Source of the DNA: Paenibacillus hexagrammi
GTDB taxonomy: Bacteria > Bacillota > Bacilli > Paenibacillales > NBRC-103111
NCBI RefSeq assembly: GCF_021513275.1
Contig: NZ_CP090978.1
Location: forward strand, 2,480,001-2,544,000
Reading direction: 5' to 3'
DNA: 64,000 nucleotides
Position 1 is the first letter of the stretch; each line of letters starts with the position of its first letter. Both the position numbers and the translations under genes were made by a program. This document shows, one piece after another, positions 33,060 through 42,113 of this stretch. The notes beneath the pieces are model-generated. The model saw only the letters and a program-made list of their open reading frames with translations, searched no databases and was not told where the DNA came from.

Positions 33060-34796
33060 TTACCAAGAAAACTCTTCCTCAAGCCTGCGGTATTTCCCTG
33101 TCTTCATAGGCGCTTGATCGCTGACCTTCCGGTTGTTATAAAACGGATGATGCGTTCCTTCCGGACTTAAATGGATGACATCGTCACCGCGCCAACGGGC
33201 AACAAATTCCTGTCCAACTGCCCGTTCTACGGTTTGACGTTCGCTAAGCGGGAAGGTGACCGTTATTTTCTCTCCTTCCTTAGCCTCACCAAGCGCCAGA
33301 AAGCGCTGGTTCACCCACATACTGGGATCACTTCCCGTCTGGGTGAGCACCGAATCTCCCTGATCTCGGATAACCGCTATTTTCGCATAACCAGCCCACT
33401 CCGGAATGCGAACCAGCAGCCTCGGTATGTTCCGGTGAATCTCAAGCTCTATACGGCCTTCGTGAGGCAGATGGCTGCTAACATCGAGCCAACGCGATCC
33501 GCGGTTCAGCAGGAAGTTAACACTGACTGTTCCGTTGCTCTCCGTGATCGTATGGCTCCACCCCATGAACAAGCCCCTCGTTCCTGAGCCAATACAGCAG
33601 GTCTGCAAATCGCTAGTATGTCCTCTTCCTCCGCTTACATTGCAGCAAAAGTCGTTCGGTGCTGAATAACCGGCGAAGGCTCCCCGCGCACGTTCAGCCA
33701 CTTTGAAGTAAGATTTCATGCCGGTTTCATCGTTAGATTTGTCTTGAGCATCCACCACCCAATCCAAATTCAATAGCTGCGACTCCGTCAAATGATTGCG
33801 TAAGAACCGTTCCACGATGCTCCAATATTCAACATACCCGCTGTGCGCCAGTGAAATGCCGGTAGAAATCAAATCTACGAGGGAACAGGTCTCATGCTCA
33901 AATGCTTGTTCATGCATATCTCCCGGTGTCCAGCCAAAAGTTGTGCACCGAGAAAGTGCCCAATCATAGCTCTTTTTGACAAAATGAACGAGTGAGGCGT
34001 CCTGTGTATGCCAGGCAAAACGCGCGAGCGCATCCAGCGTACCAATCCGGGTGTGGAAGTGACCGCTGCGGTAGGCCAGAGCATCGTTAAAGCTGCCGTC
34101 CGGATGAAATACACCGCTGCGGTGAACGATGAGCGCCGAAAAGAACTGGCACAGCTCAATCGCATCCGAGTTCCCCGTCAGCTCATAATATTTAAGCAAA
34201 GGCATGACCAAGCGGCCGCAAAAAGCCGCAGGATCCGGCGCAAGCCGCAGCTGCACGGCATTTGCTGAGGGCCATCCTTTCGCCGTGTATTCGGATGCCG
34301 GATAGTACCAAACATCCCTTTCCTTTATGGCAATTCTTTTAAGAGCGGCCACATGCTTATCGGCAATTTGCTTGACTTTGCGATCACCGGTCGACATATA
34401 CCAGGAAGTAAGCGCAAGGATTACTGCCCTTTGGTCAATCAAATTGGCATTGGTCTCCCAAGGCGCTTTCGGATTGATTTGCCGATAGCTAAGTCCGTCA
34501 TCCTTAAAAAAACTGAGAAAGTTTGCCCGGTAGCGTTCTTCTATGTCTCGCCCTCGTTCGTCGCCCGTCATATGCCGGGCTAAAATCAGGGCATCAATCA
34601 GCCTCCCGTGGCTCGAGCCATAATCCCAATCACCATGTGTCAAAAATGCCGGCTGCTCCATCAAATTCGCAGCGAAAAAAGGAATGTAGCCAAAATCCTC
34701 GTCAGCCATGCCGATAATGGCTTGAAGAACATGGCCGGCCCGTTCCTCTAGCAGAAGGGTATCAGGAATTAGTTTACTCTCTTGCATATTCATCAT
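33060..34796 (-). CDS. Six-hairpin glycosidase, GH127-like (possible beta-L-arabinofuranosidase)
   Basis: A 578-residue cytoplasmic protein with no signal peptide. An (alpha/alpha)6 barrel occupies about residues 15-420, with DWDYGSSHGRLIDALILAR, NANLIDQRAVILAL and HEQAFEHETCSLVDLI; a beta domain follows. The CC pair in QTCCIGSGTRGLFMGW near residue 400 recalls the cysteines of GH127/GH146 enzymes that bind zinc and form the nucleophile. The best guess is an arabinofuranosidase of the DUF1680 type, which would fit pectin side chains; another six-hairpin family is possible. AAGGAG lies 6 bases before the ATG. It follows the ABC ATPase gene by 15 bases, so it is cotranscribed with the exporter. 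Confidence 0.6.
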   Translation of the reverse strand: MMNMQESKLIPDTLLLEERAGHVLQAIIGMADEDFGYIPFFAANLMEQPAFLTHGDWDYGSSHGRLIDALILARHMTGDERGRDIEERYRANFLSFFKDDGLSYRQINPKAPWETNANLIDQRAVILALTSWYMSTGDRKVKQIADKHVAALKRIAIKERDVWYYPASEYTAKGWPSANAVQLRLAPDPAAFCGRLVMPLLKYYELTGNSDAIELCQFFSALIVHRSGVFHPDGSFNDALAYRSGHFHTRIGTLDALARFAWHTQDASLVHFVKKSYDWALSRCTTFGWTPGDMHEQAFEHETCSLVDLISTGISLAHSGYVEYWSIVERFLRNHLTESQLLNLDWVVDAQDKSNDETGMKSYFKVAERARGAFAGYSAPNDFCCNVSGGRGHTSDLQTCCIGSGTRGLFMGWSHTITESNGTVSVNFLLNRGSRWLDVSSHLPHEGRIELEIHRNIPRLLVRIPEWAGYAKIAVIRDQGDSVLTQTGSDPSMWVNQRFLALGEAKEGEKITVTFPLSERQTVERAVGQEFVARWRGDDVIHLSPEGTHHPFYNNRKVSDQAPMKTGKYRRLEEEFSW

Positions 34797-34811
34797 TAGC
34801 GTCTCCTTTGG

Positions 34812-35732
34812 TTAGGTTTGATGGGGAGGCAAAAGTATGATTTTACCGTCCTCCATGGTAACCTGTACTTTATTCGCTTGCTTGGCACCGATGGCTTCCA
34901 AATAATTCGCCGGGATTTGCAGGCGTCCCGCATGATCCAGTACTGCATACTCGACGTGAGTCTCCTCTTCAGTCGAAGTCATATCATGTGCTTGATCCTG
35001 CTGCGCAAGAAGATTTTGCCCATCTAGCAGATCCTGCTGTTCTTGTTCGTAGGTTTTGCGCCGCAAGATTTCCGAAGCCGTTCTCCCGTCCCGTATGGCG
35101 ACAACACGATCCACCTTCTTGGCCAGCATCGGATCGTGTGTCACGATAACGATCGTGAGACCCAGCTCGCGGGACAGCTTCCGAAACAAATCCAGGATTT
35201 GATTCGCCATGCGCGTATCCACCGAACCGGTCGGTTCATCCGCGAGCAGCACTTTCGGATGATTCGCCAGCGCAATGGCGATGGCGACACGCTGTTGTTC
35301 GCCTCCAGATAATTGGTTCAGTCTGTTATTCCTTCTGTGGCTGAGTCCGACTGCTTCCAAAAGTTCCAACGCCCGTTCCCGTTTGCGTTTGCCACGAAGC
35401 AAAATAGGCAACTCCACATTTTCTTGAGCCGTTAGATAAGGGATTAAATTCCGTGCGTTGTTCTGCCAGACAAAACCGACGGACTCCCGTTTGTAAATAA
35501 CGAGGTCTTTTTCCGCCAGGTTAAGCAAATCCTTGCCGTCTACAGTTAATCTCCCCGCAGATGGCCGGTCGAGACCTCCCAGCATGTTCAGCAGCGTAGA
35601 TTTTCCACTTCCGCTGTTACCGATGATAGCCATCAGCTCGCCTGCCTCGACATGAAGATCCAACCCCTGCAGCGCAACGACTTCCAGATCAGCAACTTTG
35701 TATATTTTCACCAAATTGTCGCAATGGATCAT
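34812..35732 (-). CDS. ABC exporter ATP-binding protein with C-terminal AbrB-like domain
   Basis: About 306 residues. The ATPase is of the MacB/LolD type: Walker A GNSGSGKST, signature LSGGEQQRVAIA and Walker B VLLADEPTG, with DPMLAKKVDRVVAIRDGR after it. A Gln/Asp-rich linker then leads to about 50 residues, VEYAVLDHAGRLQIPANYLEAIG, that look like an AbrB/SpoVT swapped-hairpin domain. Such a fusion is uncommon and could bind DNA, dimerise the ATPase or sense the transporter state. The ATG at 35732 was chosen because GGGGAGG precedes it; an upstream in-frame start only adds residues from the permease frame. It lies 1 base after the permease stop. Confidence 0.85.
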   Translation of the reverse strand: MIHCDNLVKIYKVADLEVVALQGLDLHVEAGELMAIIGNSGSGKSTLLNMLGGLDRPSAGRLTVDGKDLLNLAEKDLVIYKRESVGFVWQNNARNLIPYLTAQENVELPILLRGKRKRERALELLEAVGLSHRRNNRLNQLSGGEQQRVAIAIALANHPKVLLADEPTGSVDTRMANQILDLFRKLSRELGLTIVIVTHDPMLAKKVDRVVAIRDGRTASEILRRKTYEQEQQDLLDGQNLLAQQDQAHDMTSTEEETHVEYAVLDHAGRLQIPANYLEAIGAKQANKVQVTMEDGKIILLPPHQT

Positions 35733-35733
35733 C

Positions 35734-38643
35734 TTAATCCTCCCCAAGCTTGACGGCTTGATGAATCCGAATTCGCGAAACGATTTGCCCCAGCAGCACA
35801 AGCCCGAATGTGATCATAACAGCAATAATGCCGTACAGACGTTCATGGTCTCGAGGGTCGAACGTAACTTGAAACGGCGGCACCTGCGTGGACGGATCGA
35901 AGGACAGTTCAAATAAGGGCACGAACAAATAACTCGCCATATTTCCCGCCATGATTCCGATTCCAATTGCCGCGCCGGATACCATCACCTGTTCACCGAT
36001 CAGCATGAATATCAGTTGGATAACTGAAACCCCCATCGCCCTAAAAATGCCATATTGCAGCGTTCTCGCCGATAGAGAAAGCACCCAGTACAGTAAAAAT
36101 CCAAAAAAGCAAACAACGACCGATATTAAAAAGCCAAGCGTCATAACGCCATTAATCGCCATTTGGAAAGGATCCTTGACCGCTTTAATCTGTTCCTGCT
36201 TCGCGTCGGTGATTGACTCGATTTCATAGCCGTGATCGGCGACCGCCTGATATACCGCTTTACTGCTTGCTTGGTTTTTAAGCTTCAGCCATACTTCATA
36301 GGGCTCAAGCGCTATATTGTTCTGGATGTAACTCAAGTGACCGACAACAAGCATCGGTTTTTTTACCTTCGTGACGGTACCTTCCTTCGTCGTAACCGAT
36401 ACCGTATCCCCGGCTCCCGGGTTCGGATTCCAAGAAGGCCAATAATCGATCACACCGAAAACGGTAAAAGTCGCCGGCTCTACATTCGGCCAACCAACGT
36501 TCATTGTGTCGCCGACTTTCACGTTGTAATCCTCCGCAATGGATTTGGATATCAGCACGGCGGACGGATTTTTGGCAAGAAGATTCAAATATTCGTTTAT
36601 ATGATGGTCAAGCAGCTTATCCCGCATCCAGGCGGTTTCACCGAACGCTTTCGTGTCGATACCCATTAACTCGACCGCCGCATTCGTCTTGCCTTTAGTA
36701 ATTGACGCATCTTTACGGACAAACACTTTCGCCGCATGTTCCACTTCCGGGATCTGCGTAAAGGGCAAAAAAGACGGCTCGCTATATTGAACTCTAGGAG
36801 CAGGGGTCTCCGCTGTATCAGAGTCAAGATCGGCAGAGGAACTGTCCTCATCCGATTCCTCTGCGCCGAATAAGATGGCCGGCGGCGCATCATTCTCCCA
36901 ATGAATCGACATGGAGATATCAGCTCCTGCCGCATATCGGATCTTATCAAGCGTGTTCTGATTGATAGTTCGCGTAGCGCTCGCGCTGAATAAGCCGGTT
37001 GCAATCGTAATAATTAGAAAGACCATGATGAATTGATACTGAATAATCGATCGGCTCACCTGGATTAATGTGGTATATAAAGTGGGCGGCCACCATCGTT
37101 TCCCTATTTTGTACATAAACGTCATCAACCAGGGATATAAACGAAGAACGAGTAAGCCAAAACCCAGAATAAACAGCGCAGGTATGAGAAACAAAAGCGG
37201 ATCAACTCTCAAATCGGCGGATTTGAGGCCTAGCGAGAGAATATCTTGAACTCGCGCTTTGTAATTATGAAGTCCGTACAATGATATTCCGATCAAGGCA
37301 ATATCGAGAAAAAACTTGTGCCAGAATGACTTTTTCAAAAATCTCGCCGTTTGCTGCTTGTGTCCGACAATCGTTACTTTCGTGGCCAGGACGACAGGAA
37401 TCAACGTCATGATGATGGAAGCGGAAACTGCGGTCCATGCATATACGAAGGCATCCCGGTTCAATTCGGTTTCCAGCTTGGCGCGCTGCACGAATTCAAG
37501 AAATCCACTGGAAGCACCCAACAGTTTGGTTAACAGAGCGCCTAAATATGGACCCACTGCGAAAGCAATAGTCCCAAGTACCAGACCTTCCACCGCATAG
37601 CTTGCAATGATTTGCCATCGACTTGCCCCACGGCTGCGCAGTACAGCGATTTCCGTTTTCTGACGCTCAGTAATTAGATTGGCTACCATGTATAAGTAAA
37701 AAGCGAGCATCAACATCACAGGAACATTGAGCGACCACAGCATCTGCCGTAGATTTCTCTCTTTCACATAGTAATTGGTCAGCGTTTGCAGCACCGGGAC
37801 ATTTTTATTATGGTTTTCATAATGTTCATCCATAAAAGTCTGGATGTCATAATCGTTATAAAGAAACTGGTCGGAGGATGCTAGTGTCATTGCTTTATAA
37901 TCAAGCGCATAATACCAGTAGCTGGATTGAACATTCAGCTTGCCGCCCGCTGTAAATTGCTTTTCGAACAAATCGAAATCGATTAAAAAACTGTTTTTAT
38001 AGCTTCCCGTATTGTTATACCAAAAAATATCCGTGTAATCTTTGCGGTCGAACACACCGACAGGTTTAACGGATATAGGTTCTTTTAAAGTAGTATCGTT
38101 GATGACAAAAACTGTGTTCAGCACCATCCCGAGCTCGGTCAAAGCCTCCGGTGCGACGAGCGCTTCATACACGCCGCCTACAGGCTCCTTTTCTGGGAGG
38201 CGTCCATCCACCAGCTTGATGTGGCCCTCCATCCCGTCTATCGCCGAAATATCAGCCGACCGCTGGACATTAATATCGACTTTATCCGGTTCAGCAGGGA
38301 GTAAATTATAGCGTTGTGTCGCACGTTCTCGCACGTAAGTTTGCACGGGGATGTCGAAATGATTCTCTCTTTCTTTTAAAAAATGTTCCGTATCCGATAG
38401 GAGACTCTGCTTTTGCTGCACATCTGGTGACAAAGAAGCCGATAACCAGTAAATACCGGGATATTGATTGCTTGCCAGCTGCAGCTGCTGCATCTCTTGA
38501 ATCAACAGTCTCTGCAGAATGGCGCTCGTATAGATCGGCATGCTGCTTGCCAAAGCGACGGATAGCACCAGTCCGAACAACAGGCTAAGCTCAAGCCATT
38601 TATTATTGATCATTTTGCGCAGGATCATGATAAATAATGCCAA
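35734..38643 (-). CDS. FtsX/MacB-like ABC exporter permease
   Basis: A 969-residue membrane protein with an N-terminal helix, a large extracytoplasmic domain (about residues 35-290), three helices with an FtsX segment (about 300-425), a further helix pair, a second extracytoplasmic domain (about 545-800) holding a Ser/Asp-rich loop, and three final helices with the second FtsX segment. Two FtsX repeats in one chain are typical of LolE/YknZ-like exporters from Gram-positive bacteria. The start is TTG at 38643, 8 bases after GAGGAGG; ATG at 38628 is an alternative. Together with the fusion protein upstream and ATPases on both sides it forms a lipoprotein-, peptide- or antibiotic-type exporter. 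Confidence 0.85.
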   Translation of the reverse strand: MALFIMILRKMINNKWLELSLLFGLVLSVALASSMPIYTSAILQRLLIQEMQQLQLASNQYPGIYWLSASLSPDVQQKQSLLSDTEHFLKERENHFDIPVQTYVRERATQRYNLLPAEPDKVDINVQRSADISAIDGMEGHIKLVDGRLPEKEPVGGVYEALVAPEALTELGMVLNTVFVINDTTLKEPISVKPVGVFDRKDYTDIFWYNNTGSYKNSFLIDFDLFEKQFTAGGKLNVQSSYWYYALDYKAMTLASSDQFLYNDYDIQTFMDEHYENHNKNVPVLQTLTNYYVKERNLRQMLWSLNVPVMLMLAFYLYMVANLITERQKTEIAVLRSRGASRWQIIASYAVEGLVLGTIAFAVGPYLGALLTKLLGASSGFLEFVQRAKLETELNRDAFVYAWTAVSASIIMTLIPVVLATKVTIVGHKQQTARFLKKSFWHKFFLDIALIGISLYGLHNYKARVQDILSLGLKSADLRVDPLLFLIPALFILGFGLLVLRLYPWLMTFMYKIGKRWWPPTLYTTLIQVSRSIIQYQFIMVFLIITIATGLFSASATRTINQNTLDKIRYAAGADISMSIHWENDAPPAILFGAEESDEDSSSADLDSDTAETPAPRVQYSEPSFLPFTQIPEVEHAAKVFVRKDASITKGKTNAAVELMGIDTKAFGETAWMRDKLLDHHINEYLNLLAKNPSAVLISKSIAEDYNVKVGDTMNVGWPNVEPATFTVFGVIDYWPSWNPNPGAGDTVSVTTKEGTVTKVKKPMLVVGHLSYIQNNIALEPYEVWLKLKNQASSKAVYQAVADHGYEIESITDAKQEQIKAVKDPFQMAINGVMTLGFLISVVVCFFGFLLYWVLSLSARTLQYGIFRAMGVSVIQLIFMLIGEQVMVSGAAIGIGIMAGNMASYLFVPLFELSFDPSTQVPPFQVTFDPRDHERLYGIIAVMITFGLVLLGQIVSRIRIHQAVKLGED

Positions 38644-38675
38644 TATCTCAGCCTCCTCGTCGTGTAAGCCAACTG

Positions 38676-39711
38676 CTAATTGTTCAGGATAATCTGCTGC
38701 CCTTCGCTTAACCCTTTGCGGATTTCCACCTCGGTTGCCGACACGATTCCCTTCTCCACATCGACCTCTTTACGGCTTTCGCCGTCCAGCACCTGTACAA
38801 AATCGCGTCCCATATAGTTGCGAAGCCCGGCTCTGGGAATGATCAGCACTTGATCCCGCTTTTGGGTCACAATGGTGAGATCGGCCTGGGTACCGATCGA
38901 TACACCTTCAGGGAGCTCCGGCATTTGAATATAGATGGCTTTGGCGTTCTTATCTTGAATCGCTTTATTGCTGTTTGGCGGTGCGGTAAGCGGTGTTTGG
39001 ACGACCTTCCCGGTGTAAGTCTTGTCTTTTACTTTGATCGCCGCCTCCATGCCAACTTCAACGCCTGCCAGATCATTCTGACTAGAAGCTGTGTACACAA
39101 GCTTCATCTGATTTGGATCAGATAGCGTGATCATCTGCTTGTAAGCGGTCACTTGATCGCCGGGCAGGGAGTGTATCGATGAACGTTACGATTCCGTCTA
39201 TGCTTGCTGTCAACCTTGTGTTTTGAAGCTGAGTCTGCAGTGATTTGAGCTGAAGGCGGGCACTCTCCATATCAAGCAGCTTCAAGCGAACATCAGGATC
39301 GTCGGCATCCTTGTCCGCCATGGCTTGCTGTAAGGAAATTTGCAGTTTTTCAATGGAAATTTCCTGCAGCTTAATTTTCGTTTCCAAATCCGATGTTTCC
39401 GTAGTGGCGAGAATATCTCCCGCTTTTACAGAATCGCCTAATTTAACGTTAACTTTCTTTAACCGACCGCCGGATTCTGAATAAAACAAGTAGTCCATCT
39501 TATCTGAAGCAAATGTAGCGACGCCCGAAATTTGCTGCGCAATATTGGCCCGTTTGACGACATAAAGGCTTAAAGTTTCCTTTGCCGGCTCTACAAGTGG
39601 CGGCTTCAGTTCTTCTTCTTCCACGGGCATCAGGGAGCATCCCGTTAACAACAAGGTCACGCTGCATATGCCTAACACCGTCCGTATAAGCCCTCTATAT
39701 CCCATCGACAA
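38676..39711 (-). CDS. Periplasmic-adaptor-like lipoprotein of the ABC exporter (frameshifted)
   Basis: About 345 residues after correction. The lipobox LLLTGC lies near residue 25, so the protein is anchored outside the membrane. The barrel-sandwich hybrid half holds KVNVKLGDSVKAGDILATTETSDLE and a coiled coil (KIKLQEISIEKLQISLQQAMAD); after the break come the beta-barrel parts with DLTIVTQKRDQVLIIPRAGL. At 39162-39169 one extra base shifts the frame; correcting it reads DTLxPGDQVTAYKQMITLSDP. The TTG at 39711 is best spaced from GGAGG, and ATG at 39705 is also possible. It overlaps the end of the ATPase gene by 17 bases. It links the FtsX-like permease with substrate, as MacA/YknX does. Confidence 0.78.
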
Positions 39712-40397
39712 TTTGGCCATCCTCCAATGCGTAAACATGATCGGCAAAACTCATAATCGCAGGGTCATGCGTTGTGAGAATAATCGTCATTCCCTCATTC
39801 CGTACTAGGTCCCTGAATACACTCATCACCTGCGCACCCATTTTACTGTCAAGTTCAGCCGTAGGTTCATCCGCCAAGATCAGAGTCGGCTTGTGAGCTA
39901 TAGCTCTTGCGATGGCGACCCGCTGCTGCTCGCCCCCTGACATTTCAAAGGGTCTGTGCTTCATTCTTCCCTTAAGTCCTACATACTCCAGGGCGCTTTC
40001 CGCATAGTCCTTGTAGAACGCCGATTTTACGCCCGCGATCCGCAAGCCCAACTCCACGTTTTCGTAGGCCGTCATCAGCGGGACAAGACCAAATGATTGA
40101 AAGATGAGCCCCATTTCCTTGCGCCTAAGCGCATTACGCTTTTTTCTGAATAACCGCTGATTTCGTTCCCGCCAAAGAAGACCTGTCCTTCCGTCGGCCT
40201 ATCAAGCGCACCTAGAATGTTGATGAGAGTCGTTTTGCCGGAACCTGACCGCCCCCTAAGCGCGATTAGCCGTTCGGGAGGGATGCTTAAGCTCGCTCCC
40301 TTAAAGCGTGAACCGCAGCGGAGCCGCGTCCAAACACTCGGGTAAGGCCGATCGCTTGAACAAGAGGCGCATGGCGGTATGGTTGCTCTGCATTCAT
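39695..40397 (-). CDS. ABC exporter ATP-binding protein, MacB/LolD type (two frameshifts)
   Basis: About 235 residues after correction. The ATG at 40397 starts MNAEQPYRHAPLVQAIGLTR; at 40298-40302 one base is missing, after which the frame gives ASLSIPPERLIALRGRSGSGKTTL with Walker A. At 40140-40145 a run of six T lacks one base; after it the frame gives KRNALRRKEMGLIFQSFGLVP, then the signature MSGGEQQRVAIARAI and Walker B LILADEPTAELD. All ABC motifs are present, so the gene is probably whole in the living cell. It would be the main ATPase of the exporter. A second ATPase with an AbrB-like tail lies at the far side of the permease gene. Confidence 0.78.
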
Positions 40398-40434
40398 GGT
40401 TACTCACGCTCCTAAACTTTGCGAATTGCGATTA

Positions 40435-40464
40435 GGAAAAAACTCCAGTCCGAAAACTGGAGTT
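40435..40464 (-). terminator. Rho-independent terminator after the SLH lipoprotein-family gene
   Basis: AACTCCAGT pairs perfectly with ACTGGAGTT around a short loop, followed by six T on the minus strand. It ends the SLH gene at 40489 and limits readthrough into the exporter genes, which have little room for a separate promoter. Confidence 0.88.
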
Positions 40465-40488
40465 CTTCGACATGCTGGTTCATCGTTA

Positions 40489-41901
40489 TTAACCGTTTTG
40501 CAGCGTCCACAAAACAAGTGCATCCAGAAGTTTCCACATATCATCCGTTGAATTATCGTAATCACCGACGAAGGAGAAGAAGGAAAGACGTGCCTTCACT
40601 TCATATCCGTTGTTGGCATGAGAACCTTTGTTGTAGTAGAAAATGGTTGCTTCTTTCGGTTTGCCTGGGATCGTCGCAATCACTTTCGCTTCCTTGCCAG
40701 GAAGGCCATAAGCGATAGCTGTTTTATTGTCCGTCTTTCTCAGGTACTCCACATCGCCGGTAAGTCCAGCAGCAGCCTTTTCCTTAGGTTGCGTAATCGA
40801 GATCGTTTGGATATTGTTTTCTTCCGTGTTTTCCTCTTGTGAAGAAAGGCCGAGATAGTACAACCCATGATTTTTCAGATAAATGGTCGGAATCGCGATA
40901 TCCTTCATAATCCCGGAACGAAGATATTTAGCGTTAACTGTGTTGCTGACAAAAATAATATCGTAACCTTCCGCTTTCTCAGCCGTGAATTTATCACAGT
41001 TGATCCAAGTTACTTTAAATCCGAGATCCTTCATATCTGCGATGATTTTCTCATCATCAGGGCTGCTCTTTAGCTGTTGCATTTGATTGCTTTGACGTGC
41101 GATATAGAGCATCTTTTTGCCTTCGGGAGAAATTTCTCCAGATGGAGCCGCAGGCTCATCGTCTGGCTCCGTTGTTGGTACAGGGGTTGCCGGTGTTGTC
41201 GGATCATCAGGAGTAGCTCCGGCCAAAAGTTGCTTCGCCTCATAGCTGGCAAGCGCCAACGTTTTGCGTGTAGCCGAGACTTTTCCTCCGAACGTGCCGT
41301 CAGCCTGATTCGTCATCAAGTTTTTCTCGAGCGCAAGCGCAACGTATCCTTTGGCCCAATCGTCAACAGAATTGTCCTCAACAGGTGTAGCCGATTTCGC
41401 ATCATCGTCCAATCCGAGTCCACGAATAAGGAATGCAGCCAGTTCTTGACGGGAAACATCGCCTTCCGGCTTGTAGGTTTTCCCTTCAGCATCATATCCG
41501 TTCGTCAGCCCCGCCTCTTTCAAAGCTTCGATATAGGGGAGTGCGTACGAGTTAGCAGGATCATCGGATCTGACATCAGTAAACGAAGAAGTTGTAAGCG
41601 CTTCATCCGATTTTAAATTGAAAATAATAGCGGCAACCTTTGCGAATTGCGCTCTGTTCATCTTGACGTCCAGACCGAAAGTATCATCTGACAATCCGCT
41701 GAAAACACCATCTTGGATTAATGCATCGAATTTATCCTTCTCGTCCTGCGACAATTCTTTTAAATCTTTGAAATCATCCGCCTTTTTCACACTTGCAGCC
41801 GTATCCGATCCGTTATCAGCACCGAAAGCAATTGGCAGAACAGTAAAGGATAGAACAAATATGGTTAATAGCGATAATACAAATTTCTTCAAGCGGTTCA
41901 C
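40489..41901 (-). CDS. SLH-anchored protein carrying the lipoprotein-family domain
   Basis: A 470-residue exported protein. A signal peptide (1-27) is followed by three SLH repeats (about 45-230: FSGLSDDTFGLDVKMNRAQFAK, YKPEGDVSRQELAA, FGGKVSATRKTLAL), a Thr/Pro linker, then a domain of about 215 residues beginning KKMLYIARQSNQMQQL and ending WKLLDALVLWTLQNG. This last domain is shared with four nearby lipoproteins (43521, 46203, 46958, 47742). Here it is fixed to the cell wall instead of the membrane. Its order of strands and its closing W-L-D-A-V-W-A pattern recall ThuA-like flavodoxin folds, but the function is unknown. The promoter has the CCTATAA direct repeat. Confidence 0.78.
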   Translation of the reverse strand: MNRLKKFVLSLLTIFVLSFTVLPIAFGADNGSDTAASVKKADDFKDLKELSQDEKDKFDALIQDGVFSGLSDDTFGLDVKMNRAQFAKVAAIIFNLKSDEALTTSSFTDVRSDDPANSYALPYIEALKEAGLTNGYDAEGKTYKPEGDVSRQELAAFLIRGLGLDDDAKSATPVEDNSVDDWAKGYVALALEKNLMTNQADGTFGGKVSATRKTLALASYEAKQLLAGATPDDPTTPATPVPTTEPDDEPAAPSGEISPEGKKMLYIARQSNQMQQLKSSPDDEKIIADMKDLGFKVTWINCDKFTAEKAEGYDIIFVSNTVNAKYLRSGIMKDIAIPTIYLKNHGLYYLGLSSQEENTEENNIQTISITQPKEKAAAGLTGDVEYLRKTDNKTAIAYGLPGKEAKVIATIPGKPKEATIFYYNKGSHANNGYEVKARLSFFSFVGDYDNSTDDMWKLLDALVLWTLQNG

Positions 41902-42024
41902 CTTCCTTAATTGAATTTACGATGAATTTTTGTGCCTCAATCCTGGCGACATGCGTTCAAGATTTCCGATCGGTAGACGTTTCATCAGCCCTTTCCCGTT
42001 GTTCATTGCAACTCCCTCTTAAAC

Positions 42025-42077
42025 GTATTACAAATTGGTACAGCCATTATAGGCGCTTTATGGCATGTTTATAGGTT
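42025..42077 (-). promoter_or_regulatory. CCTATAA direct-repeat promoter of the SLH-anchored family protein
   Basis: CCTATAAAC (42067-42075) and CCTATAATG (42045-42053) are 22 bases apart, with a TAATAC -10 box at 42025-42030. The similarity to the element at 32915-32967 covers more than 50 bases. Confidence 0.6.
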
Positions 42078-42113
42078 AATAATCCTCTCATGAAAAATGA
42101 GCCGACAAACCGC

